A stretch of DNA of 64,000 nucleotides, from assembly GCF_036906915.1 (NCBI RefSeq), contig NZ_JBAKHX010000002.1:147878-211877 (forward strand), given 5' to 3'. Shown piece by piece: positions 47,282-55,908 of the stretch (the first letter of the stretch is position 1; the number at the start of each line of letters is the position of its first letter). The position numbers and the translations under genes are program-made. The stretch is from Phytohabitans sp036906915 (GTDB lineage Bacteria; Actinomycetota; Actinomycetes; Mycobacteriales; Micromonosporaceae). The notes beneath the pieces are model-generated. The model searched no databases, had not been told where the DNA came from, and was given only the letters and a program-made list of their open reading frames with translations.

Positions 47282-47644
47282 CTACTCGGTGCCGGTGACC
47301 TTGCGATAGGCGTCTTCGATGCGTGCGGCGAGCGTGACCTCGCCCTCGGTGATCACATCGCCCTCGCAGGCGCTCACCCGGATCTGGGTGCGCCCGTCGA
47401 GGCGCCGGATCTCCGGACGGATGTGCAACGCATCAGCGACGACCTTGATACGCTCGGTGAGCGCAGCGTGTTGGGCGTCATCGAGGACCAAGGTGCGCTT
47501 GATCTGGCAACCCTCGCGAGCCCAGCCGCCCAGTAGGGTCAGAGCGTCGCTGAGATAGTCGCGGTCCGCCCTGCTGCCCCACAGAGCACGCATACGCCAC
47601 ACCTCCCAGGCGTCGTTGCCGGCTTGTGGCCAAATCGTCGCCAT
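47282..47644 (-). CDS. hypothetical protein, unrecognised
   Basis: A 120-residue soluble protein of normal composition (WEVWRMRALWGSRADRDYLSDAL, then VLDDAQHAALTERIKVVADALHIRPEIRRLDGRTQIRV). It has mixed alpha/beta character and no membrane segment or known motif. It lies 8 bp from the converging ychF stop and is divergent from the Nudix gene. I cannot assign a function. The start could also be the internal ATG at residue 18. Confidence 0.6.
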   Translation of the reverse strand: MATIWPQAGNDAWEVWRMRALWGSRADRDYLSDALTLLGGWAREGCQIKRTLVLDDAQHAALTERIKVVADALHIRPEIRRLDGRTQIRVSACEGDVITEGEVTLAARIEDAYRKVTGTE

Positions 47645-47778
47645 CTCGTCATCGTTCGGTGTCCACCAGTCTTGCCGCTAACCGGCTGGTGTGTCCACGC
47701 CCACAATTCCGTCTTCTGGTGTCCTACAGGACGGCTCCGGTACCCAAATTTCGATTTGATCTGGAAGGCTGGTCGGCC

Positions 47779-48204
47779 GTGCACACCGAACGGGCGAACC
47801 AAAGGATCATCGTCGGCGCCGCGATCATCGTAAATGGCCGCGTACTGGGCTGTGCTCGCTCCGATCCGCCCGAAGTAGCCGGAATGTGGGAGTTTCCAGG
47901 CGGCAAGGTCGAGCCCGGCGAGTCGGACATCGAGGCGCTCGTACGTGAATGTGAGGAAGAACTCGGCATTCTCGTCGCCGTCGGCGAGCGGGTCGGCCAA
48001 GACGTTCTCCTCGCGCACGGTCGAGCCGTGCTGCGTGTGTACGCCGCGCGGCTGCTCGGCGACGCCCAGCCACAGGCACTCGAACACGCCGAGTTGCGCT
48101 GGCTCGGCCCGGACGAGCTGGACTCCGTGGCCTGGCTGCCGGCCGACGCGCCGATCGTCAAAGCACTGCACCCTATGTTGCTTGACCTGTCACGCTCGGC
48201 CTGA
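47779..48204 (+). CDS. Nudix hydrolase, MutT-like
   Basis: A 141-residue Nudix protein. The Nudix box is present (GGKVEPGESDIEALVRECEEELGI region: G-x5-E-x7-REUxEE), after VGAAIIVNGRVLGCARSD and MWEFPG, the pattern of 8-oxo-dGTP hydrolases. The start is GTG 47779; the frame is open further upstream but that part looks non-coding. Its 3' end overlaps the converging GH12 gene by 15 bp. Confidence 0.88.
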   Translation: MHTERANQRIIVGAAIIVNGRVLGCARSDPPEVAGMWEFPGGKVEPGESDIEALVRECEEELGILVAVGERVGQDVLLAHGRAVLRVYAARLLGDAQPQALEHAELRWLGPDELDSVAWLPADAPIVKALHPMLLDLSRSA

Positions 48205-48981
48205 AACCGACTGGATCCTCGTCGAGAAGCCGTGTGAGGCCAGCCCGTCGCCGTCCCGCCACAGCTCGAAGCCAGCCTCCACGCCACTCAGATACCACCA
48301 GTCCCGGATGTACCCGCGGCTCACCGCGTCGCTGGTGAACGCCCGCAGGTCGAGGTCGCGCACCCACGTGGTGGGGCTGGTGCGCACGTACACGACGTGG
48401 TTCCAGTCCCAGTTGGCGTAGGAGACGTCCCAGGTTGCGCCGGCGATCGGCACGTCGCGTGCGACCACCGTGCCCTTCGGGCGGGCGCCTGCCGTGTGGT
48501 CCAGCCAGATCATCAGCTCGGCGCCGTCCGGGCTGCGGTTGGCGTCTTCGGTGGTGTGGAACCAGAGGTCGTACGCCGCGTTCCACTCGCCGGGCGCGTT
48601 GTTGCGGCTGAAGCTCCAGCTGCTGGTCGCGGTGCGCAGGTTGGACACCTGCGCCGGCAGCTCGCTCTTGGCGGTGCAGTCGCCCCAGTGGCAGCCGGAG
48701 TAGACGGCTGGGTACGCCGCGACGTTCTCACCGTTGTCGTGGTCCGAGCGGACCACCTGGAACGCCCCGGTGCCCGGGTCGACGTGAAGGCACTGCGTGG
48801 ACTCGGCGCCCCAGACGTTCGACATCACGACGTACCGGTTGTCGTCGGCCCGCACCGTGCCCTGGCACAGCTGTGTGGACTCGGCGGTGTCGGAAGGGGC
48901 GGCGGTGACGCCGTACGTGGCAGCGAGCCCGCCGAGTGCGACGAGCACGCTGAGGAACGTGAGCAGACGAGCGCGCTTCAT
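48190..48981 (-). CDS. secreted GH12-family glycoside hydrolase
   Basis: A 263-residue exported enzyme: signal peptide (MKRARLLTFLSVLVALGGLAA), then a glycoside hydrolase family 12 fold. NRYVVMSNVWGAES is the family's opening, PDGAELMIWLDH holds the nucleophile Glu, and GVEAGFELWRDG the acid/base Glu. GH12 enzymes are mostly endoglucanases or xyloglucanases. The pair of cysteines GCHWGDC may form a disulfide. It shares 15 bp antisense with the Nudix gene end. Confidence 0.88.
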   Translation of the reverse strand: MKRARLLTFLSVLVALGGLAATYGVTAAPSDTAESTQLCQGTVRADDNRYVVMSNVWGAESTQCLHVDPGTGAFQVVRSDHDNGENVAAYPAVYSGCHWGDCTAKSELPAQVSNLRTATSSWSFSRNNAPGEWNAAYDLWFHTTEDANRSPDGAELMIWLDHTAGARPKGTVVARDVPIAGATWDVSYANWDWNHVVYVRTSPTTWVRDLDLRAFTSDAVSRGYIRDWWYLSGVEAGFELWRDGDGLASHGFSTRIQSVSGRA

Positions 48982-49103
48982 TGGCGAAGCTCCCTAGCGC
49001 GGGTGCGACGCATGCGGCGACGCACCGGGACGCGGGTGCGCTGCCACTCGGCGACCCGCCCGGAATCGGCTCCCGGGCGATGATACGCGTCGATAAAATA
49101 AAC

Positions 49104-49128
49104 GCGCGCCCCCTGGTAGGGGGCGCGC
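49104..49128 (-). terminator. intrinsic terminator of the sdhCAB operon
   Basis: A perfect 11-bp stem (49104-49114 with 49118-49128, GCGCGCCCCCT) with a 3-nt loop. On the minus strand it is followed by a T-rich run (TTTATTTTATC), giving a good intrinsic terminator just after sdhB. Confidence 0.85.
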
Positions 49129-49143
49129 GCTGCGAATACGTGG

Positions 49144-50181
49144 TTACTTGTCCCGGTCGGGGTGGGCGTAGTTCAGGCTGCCGGGCGGCAACGGGAACGT
49201 CACGTCCTCACCGAACGGCGACGGGCCACCCGCACGGTCGAACGCGATTTCGGAGATCGGCAGCTTGCCGTCCTCGCCCACCGGCGCGGTTTGCGGATGT
49301 GGGATCTCGCGGTGCCAGTTGACGCCGCGCTTCACCTCCGCCGCGTCGCTGTGGTCGCCGCGCGGCGGCAGACCACTCTCACCCAGCTCGCCACGCACGG
49401 TCGCCGGCACGGCGCCCGTCTCGTCCAGCTGATCACGACGGAAGATCTTGCGTCCCAACCACACGATCGGATCGTACCGGCGGTCGACGACGCGCTCCTT
49501 CATGGGGATGATCGCGTTGTCTGTGATCGTGATGTGCTCGGGGCAGACCTCGGTGCAGCACTTGGTGATGTTGCAGTACCCGAGGCCCATGGACGCCTGC
49601 GCGTACTCCTTGCGGTCGGCGTTGGCGTCCAGCGGGTGCATGTCGAGCTCGGCGGCGCGGATGAAGTACCGCGGACCGGAGAACGCCCTCTTGTTCTCCT
49701 CGTGGTCACGGACCACGTGGCACACGTTCTGGCACAGGAAGCACTCGATGCACTTGCGGAATTCCTGCGAGCGCTCCACGTCGACCTGCTGCATCCGGTA
49801 TTCGCCCGGGGCGACGCCTTCCGGCGGTACGAACGCGGGCGTCTCGCGCGCCTTCTGGTAGTTGAAGGTCACGTCGGTGACCAGGTCACGGATGACCGGG
49901 AACGTGCGCAGCGGCGTGACGGTGACCGTCTCGTTCTCCTCGAACGTGGACATCCGCGTCATGCAACCCAGCCGCGGCATGCCGTTGATCTCCATCGAGC
50001 AGGAGCCGCACTTGCCCGCCTTGCAGTTCCACCGGCAGGCGAGGTCGGGCGTCTGCGTGGCCTGGAGCCGGTGGATGATGTCGAGGACGACCTCGCCCTC
50101 GTTGACCTCCACCTGGTAGTCCTGCAGGTCCCCGCCGGTCTCGTCGCCCCGCCAGACCCGGAAGTGACGCTTCGCGCCCAT
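49144..50181 (-). CDS. sdhB: succinate dehydrogenase iron-sulfur subunit
   Basis: A 345-residue SdhB. The [2Fe-2S] site is CRWNCKAGKCGSC with a later Cys, and the [4Fe-4S]/[3Fe-4S] cysteines are in CIECFLCQNVC and CNITKCCTEVCPEH. About 95 residues beyond the usual end (after ERVVDRRYDP) form an unusual polar C-terminal extension. It starts directly after the sdhA stop. Confidence 0.94.
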   Translation of the reverse strand: MGAKRHFRVWRGDETGGDLQDYQVEVNEGEVVLDIIHRLQATQTPDLACRWNCKAGKCGSCSMEINGMPRLGCMTRMSTFEENETVTVTPLRTFPVIRDLVTDVTFNYQKARETPAFVPPEGVAPGEYRMQQVDVERSQEFRKCIECFLCQNVCHVVRDHEENKRAFSGPRYFIRAAELDMHPLDANADRKEYAQASMGLGYCNITKCCTEVCPEHITITDNAIIPMKERVVDRRYDPIVWLGRKIFRRDQLDETGAVPATVRGELGESGLPPRGDHSDAAEVKRGVNWHREIPHPQTAPVGEDGKLPISEIAFDRAGGPSPFGEDVTFPLPPGSLNYAHPDRDK

Positions 50182-52089
50182 CTACTTAGCCTCCTCAGCC
50201 AGCGCGTCGAACTCGGCGAGCTCTTCGTCGGTCAGGTACTTGGCCAGCTCAGCCCGGTCGAAGAGCTGGATCAGCTCGGCACGCATCCGCGGCACCGGCT
50301 TGTGCTCCAGCCGCACCTTCTCGCCGTCGAGCGAGCAGACCAGGTTTACCCGGCGCCAGTCGGGGCGCATCGAGGGGAAGTCTTCGCGGGTGTGGCCGCC
50401 GCGCGACTCCTCGCGCTCCAGCGCCGCCTTGGCCGTGCACTCCGACACCACGAGCATGTTGCGCAGGTCGAGCGCCAGGTGCCAGCCCGGGTTGTACTTG
50501 CGGCCGCCCGCCGCGCTCACCTTTGCCACGCGGTCGCGCAGCTCGGCGAGACGGACCAGCGAGTCTTCGAGCTCGGCCTTGCGGCGGATGATGCCCACCA
50601 GGTCGCCCATGACCGCCTGCAGGTCCTGCTGGAGCGTGTACGGGTTTTCCCCGCCGTCGCGCTCCAGCGGGGCCAGGGCGGTCTCCACGGCGGTCTCGAG
50701 GTCGTGCGTCGACACCTTCGGCCGTGCGGTCAGCGCGTCGGCGTACGCCGACGCGTGCTCGCCCGCCCGCTTGCCGAACACCAGCAGGTCACTCAGCGAG
50801 TTGCCGCCCAGCCGGTTGGAGCCGTGCATACCGCCGGACACCTCGCCGGCCGCGAACAGGCCTTGCACGGTGCCCGCCGCGGCGGCCGTGTCGGGGTCGA
50901 CTTCGACACCGCCCATCACGTAGTGGCAGGTCGGCCCGACCTCCATCGCCTGCTTCGTGATGTCGACGTCGGCCAGTTCCTTGAACTGGTGGTACATCGA
51001 CGGCAGCCGCTTGCGGATGACCTCGGCGGGCATGCGGGTGGAGACGTCGAGGAAGACGCCGCCGGCGGGGGAGCCGCGGCCCGCCTTGACCTCGGAGTTG
51101 ATGGCTCGGGCCACCTCGTCGCGAGGCAGCAGCTCCGGTGGGCGCCGGTTGTTGTCCGGATCGGTGTACCAGCGGTCCGCCTCCTCCTCGGTCTCCGCGT
51201 ACTGCTTGCGGAAGACGTCGGGGACGTAGTCGAACATGAACCGCTTGCCGTCCGAGTTCTTCAGCACGCCACCGTCACCGCGCACCGACTCGGTGACCAG
51301 GATGCCCTTGACCGAGGGCGGCCACACCATGCCGGTCGGGTGGAACTGGAGGAACTCCATGTTGATGAGCGTGGCGCCGGACCGCAGCGCGAGCGCGTGC
51401 CCGTCGCCGGTGTACTCCCAGGAGTTCGAGGTCACCTTGTACGACTTGCCGACGCCGCCGGTGGCGAGCACGATCGCCGGCGCCTCGAAGAGCACGAACT
51501 CGCCGGACTCCCGGTAGTACCCGAACGCGCCGGCGACCTTGTTGCCGTCCAGCAGCAGCTCGGTGATCGTGGTCTCGGCGAAGACCCGGATGCGGGCGTC
51601 GTAGTCGCCGAACTCGCGCTTGTCCTCCTGCTGCAGCGAGACGATCTTCTGCTGCAGCGTGCGGATCAGCTCCAGGCCCGTGCGGTCGCCGACGTGCGCC
51701 AGCCGCGGGTACTCGTGGCCGCCGAAGTTGCGCTGCGAGATCTTGCCGTCATTGGTGCGGTCGAACAGCGCGCCGTAGGTCTCCAGCTCCCAGATCCGGC
51801 TGGGCGACTCCTTGGCGTGCAGCTCGGCCATCCGGAAGTTGTTGAGGAACTTCCCTCCACGCATGGTGTCGCGGAAGTGCACCATCCAGTTGTCTTTGCT
51901 GTTGACGTTGCCCATCGCGGCAGCCGCGCCGCCCTCGGCCATGACGGTGTGCGCCTTGCCGAACAGCGACTTGGAGATGATCGCGGTCTTCTTGCCGGCG
52001 AGCCGAGCTTCGATCGCGGCGCGCAGGCCGGCACCGCCGGCGCCGATGACGACGACGTCGTAGTGGTGTCGTTCAATTCGGGTAGCCAT
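50182..52089 (-). CDS. sdhA: succinate dehydrogenase flavoprotein subunit
   Basis: A 635-residue flavoprotein. The FAD-binding start is VVVIGAGGAGLRAAI, and the covalent FAD attachment His is in KAHTVMAEGGAAAAMGN. Substrate-site HPTGM and NRLGGNSLSDLLVFG are present. It oxidises succinate to fumarate and passes electrons to SdhB. It is the central gene of the sdhCAB operon (11 bp after sdhC, abutting sdhB). Confidence 0.96.
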   Translation of the reverse strand: MATRIERHHYDVVVIGAGGAGLRAAIEARLAGKKTAIISKSLFGKAHTVMAEGGAAAAMGNVNSKDNWMVHFRDTMRGGKFLNNFRMAELHAKESPSRIWELETYGALFDRTNDGKISQRNFGGHEYPRLAHVGDRTGLELIRTLQQKIVSLQQEDKREFGDYDARIRVFAETTITELLLDGNKVAGAFGYYRESGEFVLFEAPAIVLATGGVGKSYKVTSNSWEYTGDGHALALRSGATLINMEFLQFHPTGMVWPPSVKGILVTESVRGDGGVLKNSDGKRFMFDYVPDVFRKQYAETEEEADRWYTDPDNNRRPPELLPRDEVARAINSEVKAGRGSPAGGVFLDVSTRMPAEVIRKRLPSMYHQFKELADVDITKQAMEVGPTCHYVMGGVEVDPDTAAAAGTVQGLFAAGEVSGGMHGSNRLGGNSLSDLLVFGKRAGEHASAYADALTARPKVSTHDLETAVETALAPLERDGGENPYTLQQDLQAVMGDLVGIIRRKAELEDSLVRLAELRDRVAKVSAAGGRKYNPGWHLALDLRNMLVVSECTAKAALEREESRGGHTREDFPSMRPDWRRVNLVCSLDGEKVRLEHKPVPRMRAELIQLFDRAELAKYLTDEELAEFDALAEEAK

Positions 52090-52099
52090 ATCAGTGCCC

Positions 52100-52906
52100 T
52101 CAGTTGATGAACCGCAGGTCGCCGAACCAGCCGGCGGCGAGTGCCATGATGTAGAAGTCGGTCAGCGCGAGCGTGCCCAGCGTGATCCAGGCGAGCTGCA
52201 TGTGCCGGACGTTCAGCTTCGACACGAACGTCCAGAACCGGTAGCGCACCGGGTGCCTGGAGAAGTGCTTGAGCCGCCCGCCGGCGATGTGGCGGCAGGA
52301 GTGGCACGACAGCGTGTATGCCCACAGCATCACCACGTTGAGGACGAGGATCACGTTGCCGAGCCCGAAGCCGAAGCCCTCAGGGCTGTGGAACGCCAGG
52401 ATCGCGTCGTACGTGTTGATCACCGAGATGATGCCGGCGGCGTAGAACGCATAGCGGTGGGCGTTCTGGAAGATTAGCGGGAAACGCGTCTCGCCGCTGT
52501 AGGTCTTGTGGCCGTCCGGCACCGCACAGGCCGGCGGCGACGCCCAGAAGGACCGGTAGTAGGCCTTCCGGTAGTAGTAGCAGGTCAGCCGGAACAGCAG
52601 CAGGAACGGCAGGCTGAACGCCGCCTCTGGCACCACCCACCAGCCGGGCAGGTAGGTGCCGAAATGCGCCGCCTCGGGCACGCACCGGTCGGTGATGCAG
52701 GGCGAGTAGAACGGCGTCAGGTAGTGGTACTCGTCGACCCAGTACCACTTGTGCATGAAGACCCGGACGGTGGCGTACGCGACCCACCCGCCGAGCCCGA
52801 CCACCGTGATTAACGGGGCCAACCGCCAGTTGTCGGTGCGCAACGTCTTCGCCGCAATAGCGGCGCGAGCGCGCGCCCCTCCCGGCCTCGTTGCCGTAGT
52901 GGTCAT
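52100..52906 (-). CDS. sdhC: succinate dehydrogenase membrane/cytochrome b subunit
   Basis: A 268-residue protein with about five transmembrane helices and several conserved His (HRYAFYAAGI, SCHSCRHIAGG). No separate SdhD is encoded, so this is the single-anchor type seen in the mycobacterial Sdh1 group. It anchors SdhAB and carries electrons to menaquinone. It is the first gene of the operon; the promoter should lie in 52907-53008. Confidence 0.88.
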   Translation of the reverse strand: MTTTATRPGGARARAAIAAKTLRTDNWRLAPLITVVGLGGWVAYATVRVFMHKWYWVDEYHYLTPFYSPCITDRCVPEAAHFGTYLPGWWVVPEAAFSLPFLLLFRLTCYYYRKAYYRSFWASPPACAVPDGHKTYSGETRFPLIFQNAHRYAFYAAGIISVINTYDAILAFHSPEGFGFGLGNVILVLNVVMLWAYTLSCHSCRHIAGGRLKHFSRHPVRYRFWTFVSKLNVRHMQLAWITLGTLALTDFYIMALAAGWFGDLRFIN

Positions 52907-53008
52907 CCTTTACGTCTCCCTAACGGCGCAACCGCGTCGATTTTCGGCTACACGTTACGCCGGGCCGTGCGGGTGGCCTGCAAGGGAGTCCTACCTACTG
53001 CCGTCCGG

Positions 53009-53584
53009 TCACAGGTCGGGGCCGGCCAGACGCCGGATCGCGCCACCGCACGAGTCCGGCGAGTCGTCTGTGAGGCGCTCGACGACCGGTGTGCCGTGCC
53101 GGCCCTGCGGCGCTACGAAGAACGCCGGCTCGCCGCCGCCAGCCTCCCGGTCGAGCGCGTCGGCGTAGGTGACCCGGGCATCGACGAGCTGGCGCCATGA
53201 CTCGATCCAGTCACGCCAGTGCGCGTCCCGGTCTTCGCGGATCTGCTCCAGCTCGGTCAGGAACGGGCGGATCGCGGCGTTCTCCCCCCGTACGGCCGCG
53301 GCGCGCTGCCGCGAGTCGGCGGCTGCTCCGGGCGGGCTCAGCCGGTTGAGCCGCCGCTCCAGTTCCAGGCATGCCGCGTCGGTGCGCTCCACGCCCCGTT
53401 CGCTCTCGTCGATCCGGTCGGCGACCCGGCTGATCGCGTTGACGAACGCGATGCCGCCCACGCAGACCGCGACGACGAGCACGGCCAGCACCGAGCCCGC
53501 GATGATTAGGAACCGCCGTCGCCGGCGGTCCGCGCCGGTTGTGGGCTCGGAAGCGGGCGCGGGGGTGGGCGCGTCGTCCGTCAC
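53009..53584 (-). CDS. single-pass membrane protein with coiled-coil domain, function unknown
   Basis: A 191-residue protein: a Pro/Thr-rich cytoplasmic N-terminus, one transmembrane helix (FLIIAGSVLAVLVVAVCVGG, about residues 25-47), then an extracytoplasmic helical domain (about 50-150) with many charged residues. There are two Cys (ACLELE, DSCGGA). It precedes sdhC on the same strand by about 100 bp and may not share its promoter. Not recognised. Confidence 0.65.
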   Translation of the reverse strand: MTDDAPTPAPASEPTTGADRRRRRFLIIAGSVLAVLVVAVCVGGIAFVNAISRVADRIDESERGVERTDAACLELERRLNRLSPPGAAADSRQRAAAVRGENAAIRPFLTELEQIREDRDAHWRDWIESWRQLVDARVTYADALDREAGGGEPAFFVAPQGRHGTPVVERLTDDSPDSCGGAIRRLAGPDL

Positions 53585-53593
53585 GAGGCTAAG

Positions 53594-53927
53594 TCAACCA
53601 CCGTCGGGCCAGCGGGTCATCCCGAGGCACGCCTTGCCGTTGAATCCGTAGAGCGACAGGTTCTGTAGCACGTCGACCACGGCGGCCGGCTCCATCACCA
53701 CCTCGTACCGGCCGGGCGGCAGCTCGATCGTCCCAGCGCCGGCCCGCGCCTTCGCTGCGGCCCGCGCCGCGCGCACCACGCCGTCCACATTGGACAGGGC
53801 CCGACGCGATCCGCGCGGTGCCGTCGGCGCCCTCGACCCGGGCGATCTGCTCCTCGCTCAACGTTCCACCGTCGACAGGAGCATCAACCCACCGTCCCAC
53901 GGCGGCGCTGGGAGTACGAAGAACAAC
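53594..53927 (-). pseudogene. remnant of a TldE/PmbA-like metallopeptidase gene
   Basis: The right-hand frame (from about 53927) reads RWVDAPVDGGTLSEEQIARVEG and then loses sense. A frame shifted by one base (from GTG 53788) continues with AAAKARAGAGTIELPPGRYEVVMEPAAVVDVLQNLSLYGFNGKA, which resembles the central PPGRYEVVLEPEAVADLL / FNGKA segment of TldD/PmbA proteins. Both ends of the gene are missing. I read it as a frameshifted, doubly truncated relic. Confidence 0.5.
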
Positions 53928-54030
53928 ACCCCGGCCGCCATGCGAATGCGAACAAGACTTGCGATATCGGCGAGTCGGACTACTGTCGATCTCCAGGAGG
54001 CATCGGCGTCGATCGTTGAAGTGGGGGAAC

Positions 54031-54504
54031 ATGGGCGGGTCGAAGGCGTCCGACGAGATGGTGAGGATCAGCCCGGTCGGGTGGGTGGCCGAGCAGGCCC
54101 GGCTGTACGAGGAGTCCGGAGGGACGGAAGGGACCATCGCAAGCGGTGCGCCGTGCCTGCTGCTGGACTATCGCGGCCGCCGAAGCGGCGGCTGGCACCG
54201 TACCGTCCTGATCTACGCGCGGGACGCCGGGTCATATCTGATCGTTGGGTCCAACGGCGGCGCAGACAAACATCCGCTGTGGTACCACAGCATCGTGGCG
54301 GATCCGGACGTACGGCTCCGCGTGGGGACGGCACGTTTCCCGGCCCGGGCGGAGGCGCTGTCGCCGGAAGAGAAGGCGCGGGTATGGCCGTACCTGGTCG
54401 AGGTGTTCGGCCAGTGGGATCAATATCAGCAGCGTACGGCCCGCGACATCCCTGTCGTCCGGCTACATCCCATGACCGACGGTGGGCGCCATGAGTCGTC
54501 GTAA
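54031..54504 (+). CDS. F420-dependent nitroreductase-family (DDN-like) oxidoreductase
   Basis: A 157-residue protein of the deazaflavin-dependent nitroreductase family. Typical features are LDYRGRRSGGWHRTVLIYARDAGSYLIVGSNGGADKHPLWYHSIVADPDVRLRVG, with SNGGADKHPLWYHN-type F420-binding sequence and a C-terminal ERTARDIPVVRL-like end. The ATG at 54031 follows GTGGGGGAAC. It probably reduces a quinone or nitro compound with F420H2. Confidence 0.88.
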   Translation: MGGSKASDEMVRISPVGWVAEQARLYEESGGTEGTIASGAPCLLLDYRGRRSGGWHRTVLIYARDAGSYLIVGSNGGADKHPLWYHSIVADPDVRLRVGTARFPARAEALSPEEKARVWPYLVEVFGQWDQYQQRTARDIPVVRLHPMTDGGRHESS

Positions 54505-55577
54505 CAGGCCCGCCGAGCTAGGCCTTCGCCTTCAACAGTTCCGTGACCCCATCCCCGTGACGAAACCTTCCACCCCCGGTGATGAACAGGTGCCGCGACC
54601 CTCAGACCCTGATCCGTGCTCTATCCCACCCCAGAATTACGCGGAACCCGAGGGATGGGCTCGTCCACCCTTGACATCTGGTGACGGTGGCCCGCACCAC
54701 ATTCGATGTGCCATCCACTGTGGACGAGCCCGCGCGTTCGGGTCGTCGCCGGGGCTCACCGGCACACAGCTTGAACAGGCAATGGCCGCGCCGCGCCGGC
54801 GAGGCAGTCAGTATCCGTAAGTGTCGCGTGAGCGATGCGAAAGCGTCGGCAGGTACCATCAGCTTCAATACGAAGATGCCAATGTGACGTTGCCTCGGAC
54901 TTGTCCGCGTGGTGCTGAAACGGCTACGGCTACCGGAGCTGGTCGCCCATACGACGGCGGGTGGGGCTTAGCGCCACCGGCATGAGGGATACCGGAGGTG
55001 GTTCGCAGCTTCATTTCGCCGTCAGCCTGATCGATAAGCTCGGTCAGCGAGACGCCATGCCCCTGATCGTCACTGATCCGGCTTACTCGGCGGCTTTCAT
55101 CGCTAACTTCAAAATCCGCGAACCTGTCGATCAGCCAAAATGTGCACATCTACCGAACCAACGGCGACACAACATCGCCCGCGCCACCCGACGCGCCAAC
55201 CGCCGCCGCACGACCTCATCACCGCCGTGACCAGCGACTACCCGAGAACGCAGTGACCTGCCCAGGCAGGCAAAGGAGCTTGTTCGCAAGCGTGTTAGGC
55301 GAGACACCGATCCCACCAGGTTCCACACCGCCGACCAGCAGGTTCGCCCTGATCCGTCGCCCAGAACCCCCATTAGCTGCGGAATCCAGTTGGCCGTTGG
55401 CCGAGTGCGGCACGCCGGGAAGCCACGCTTCCGCGTGCATTCGCCGGGCGGGCACGGTCTAGACGACCCGGGGACAAACTGACCATCCGACGAGGTTGCT
55501 TTTTCGTGATTAGTCCGCCGAAAATACGGACACGTCACATTGACGGTGGCGTGGAGCACTCGCGGGGACACATCGCC
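54505..55577. other. ~1.07-kb region without an intact gene; possible IS701-type transposase remnant
   Basis: No frame here has convincing codon bias or homology-like sequence throughout. Part of the plus strand (about 54985-55110) reads SLIDKLGQRDAMPLIVTDPAYSAAF, and an adjacent frame reads GIPEVVR. Together these recall the GIPE...ID-L...VVADAGYGD..F region of IS701-type DDE transposases. The match is short and frameshifted. The rest shows nothing I can name, and GC content looks lower than in the core genes. Confidence 0.4.
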
Positions 55578-55814
55578 ATGAATCAGAAGGACAGAACCGG
55601 CCAGCTAGACCGGGCGTTCGAGCGGTTGGCCTACCTTCGCGCCGAGGTTGAGCCACCTATCGACGAGTCCGAGGTCGTTGCTGACCTCGGCAACGACGAC
55701 ACCACGCTGAGCATCGCCGACAGGTGGGCTAGGCCCGGTTCGACCATCAGGCGTCGGGGATGGGCTTGCCGGGGGAGGTGGGCGGGGTCTGTGCGTTCCG
55801 GCGCGGCTTCCTAG
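55578..55814 (+). CDS. possible small hypothetical protein
   Basis: A 78-residue frame from ATG 55578. The first 50 residues look protein-like (RAFERLAYLRAEVEPPIDESEVVADLGND), while the remainder is Arg/Gly/Trp-rich and may be random. The upstream region has no clear ribosome binding site. It lies between the gene-poor stretch and the XRE regulator. I give it low support; it may be a decayed gene. Confidence 0.3.
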   Translation: MNQKDRTGQLDRAFERLAYLRAEVEPPIDESEVVADLGNDDTTLSIADRWARPGSTIRRRGWACRGRWAGSVRSGAAS

Positions 55815-55908
55815 CGATATCGCGGGGCTACCGGTCGCGGCTGGATCTGCCGGCCGGATGCCCTCGTGGTGACATCGGCGGATACCTCGAACTTTCACGG
55901 GGGGAAAC

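Noticed and set aside
49162..52107. Open frame of about 980 codons on the plus strand across sdhB and sdhA
   Set aside because: The minus strand encodes textbook SdhA and SdhB. The antisense product is Arg/His/Leu-rich without structure.
54482..54820. 112-codon open frame after the nitroreductase gene
   Set aside because: It is Pro/Arg-rich, has no ribosome binding site beyond the overlap with the upstream gene, and no recognisable motif. I left it in the gene-poor region.
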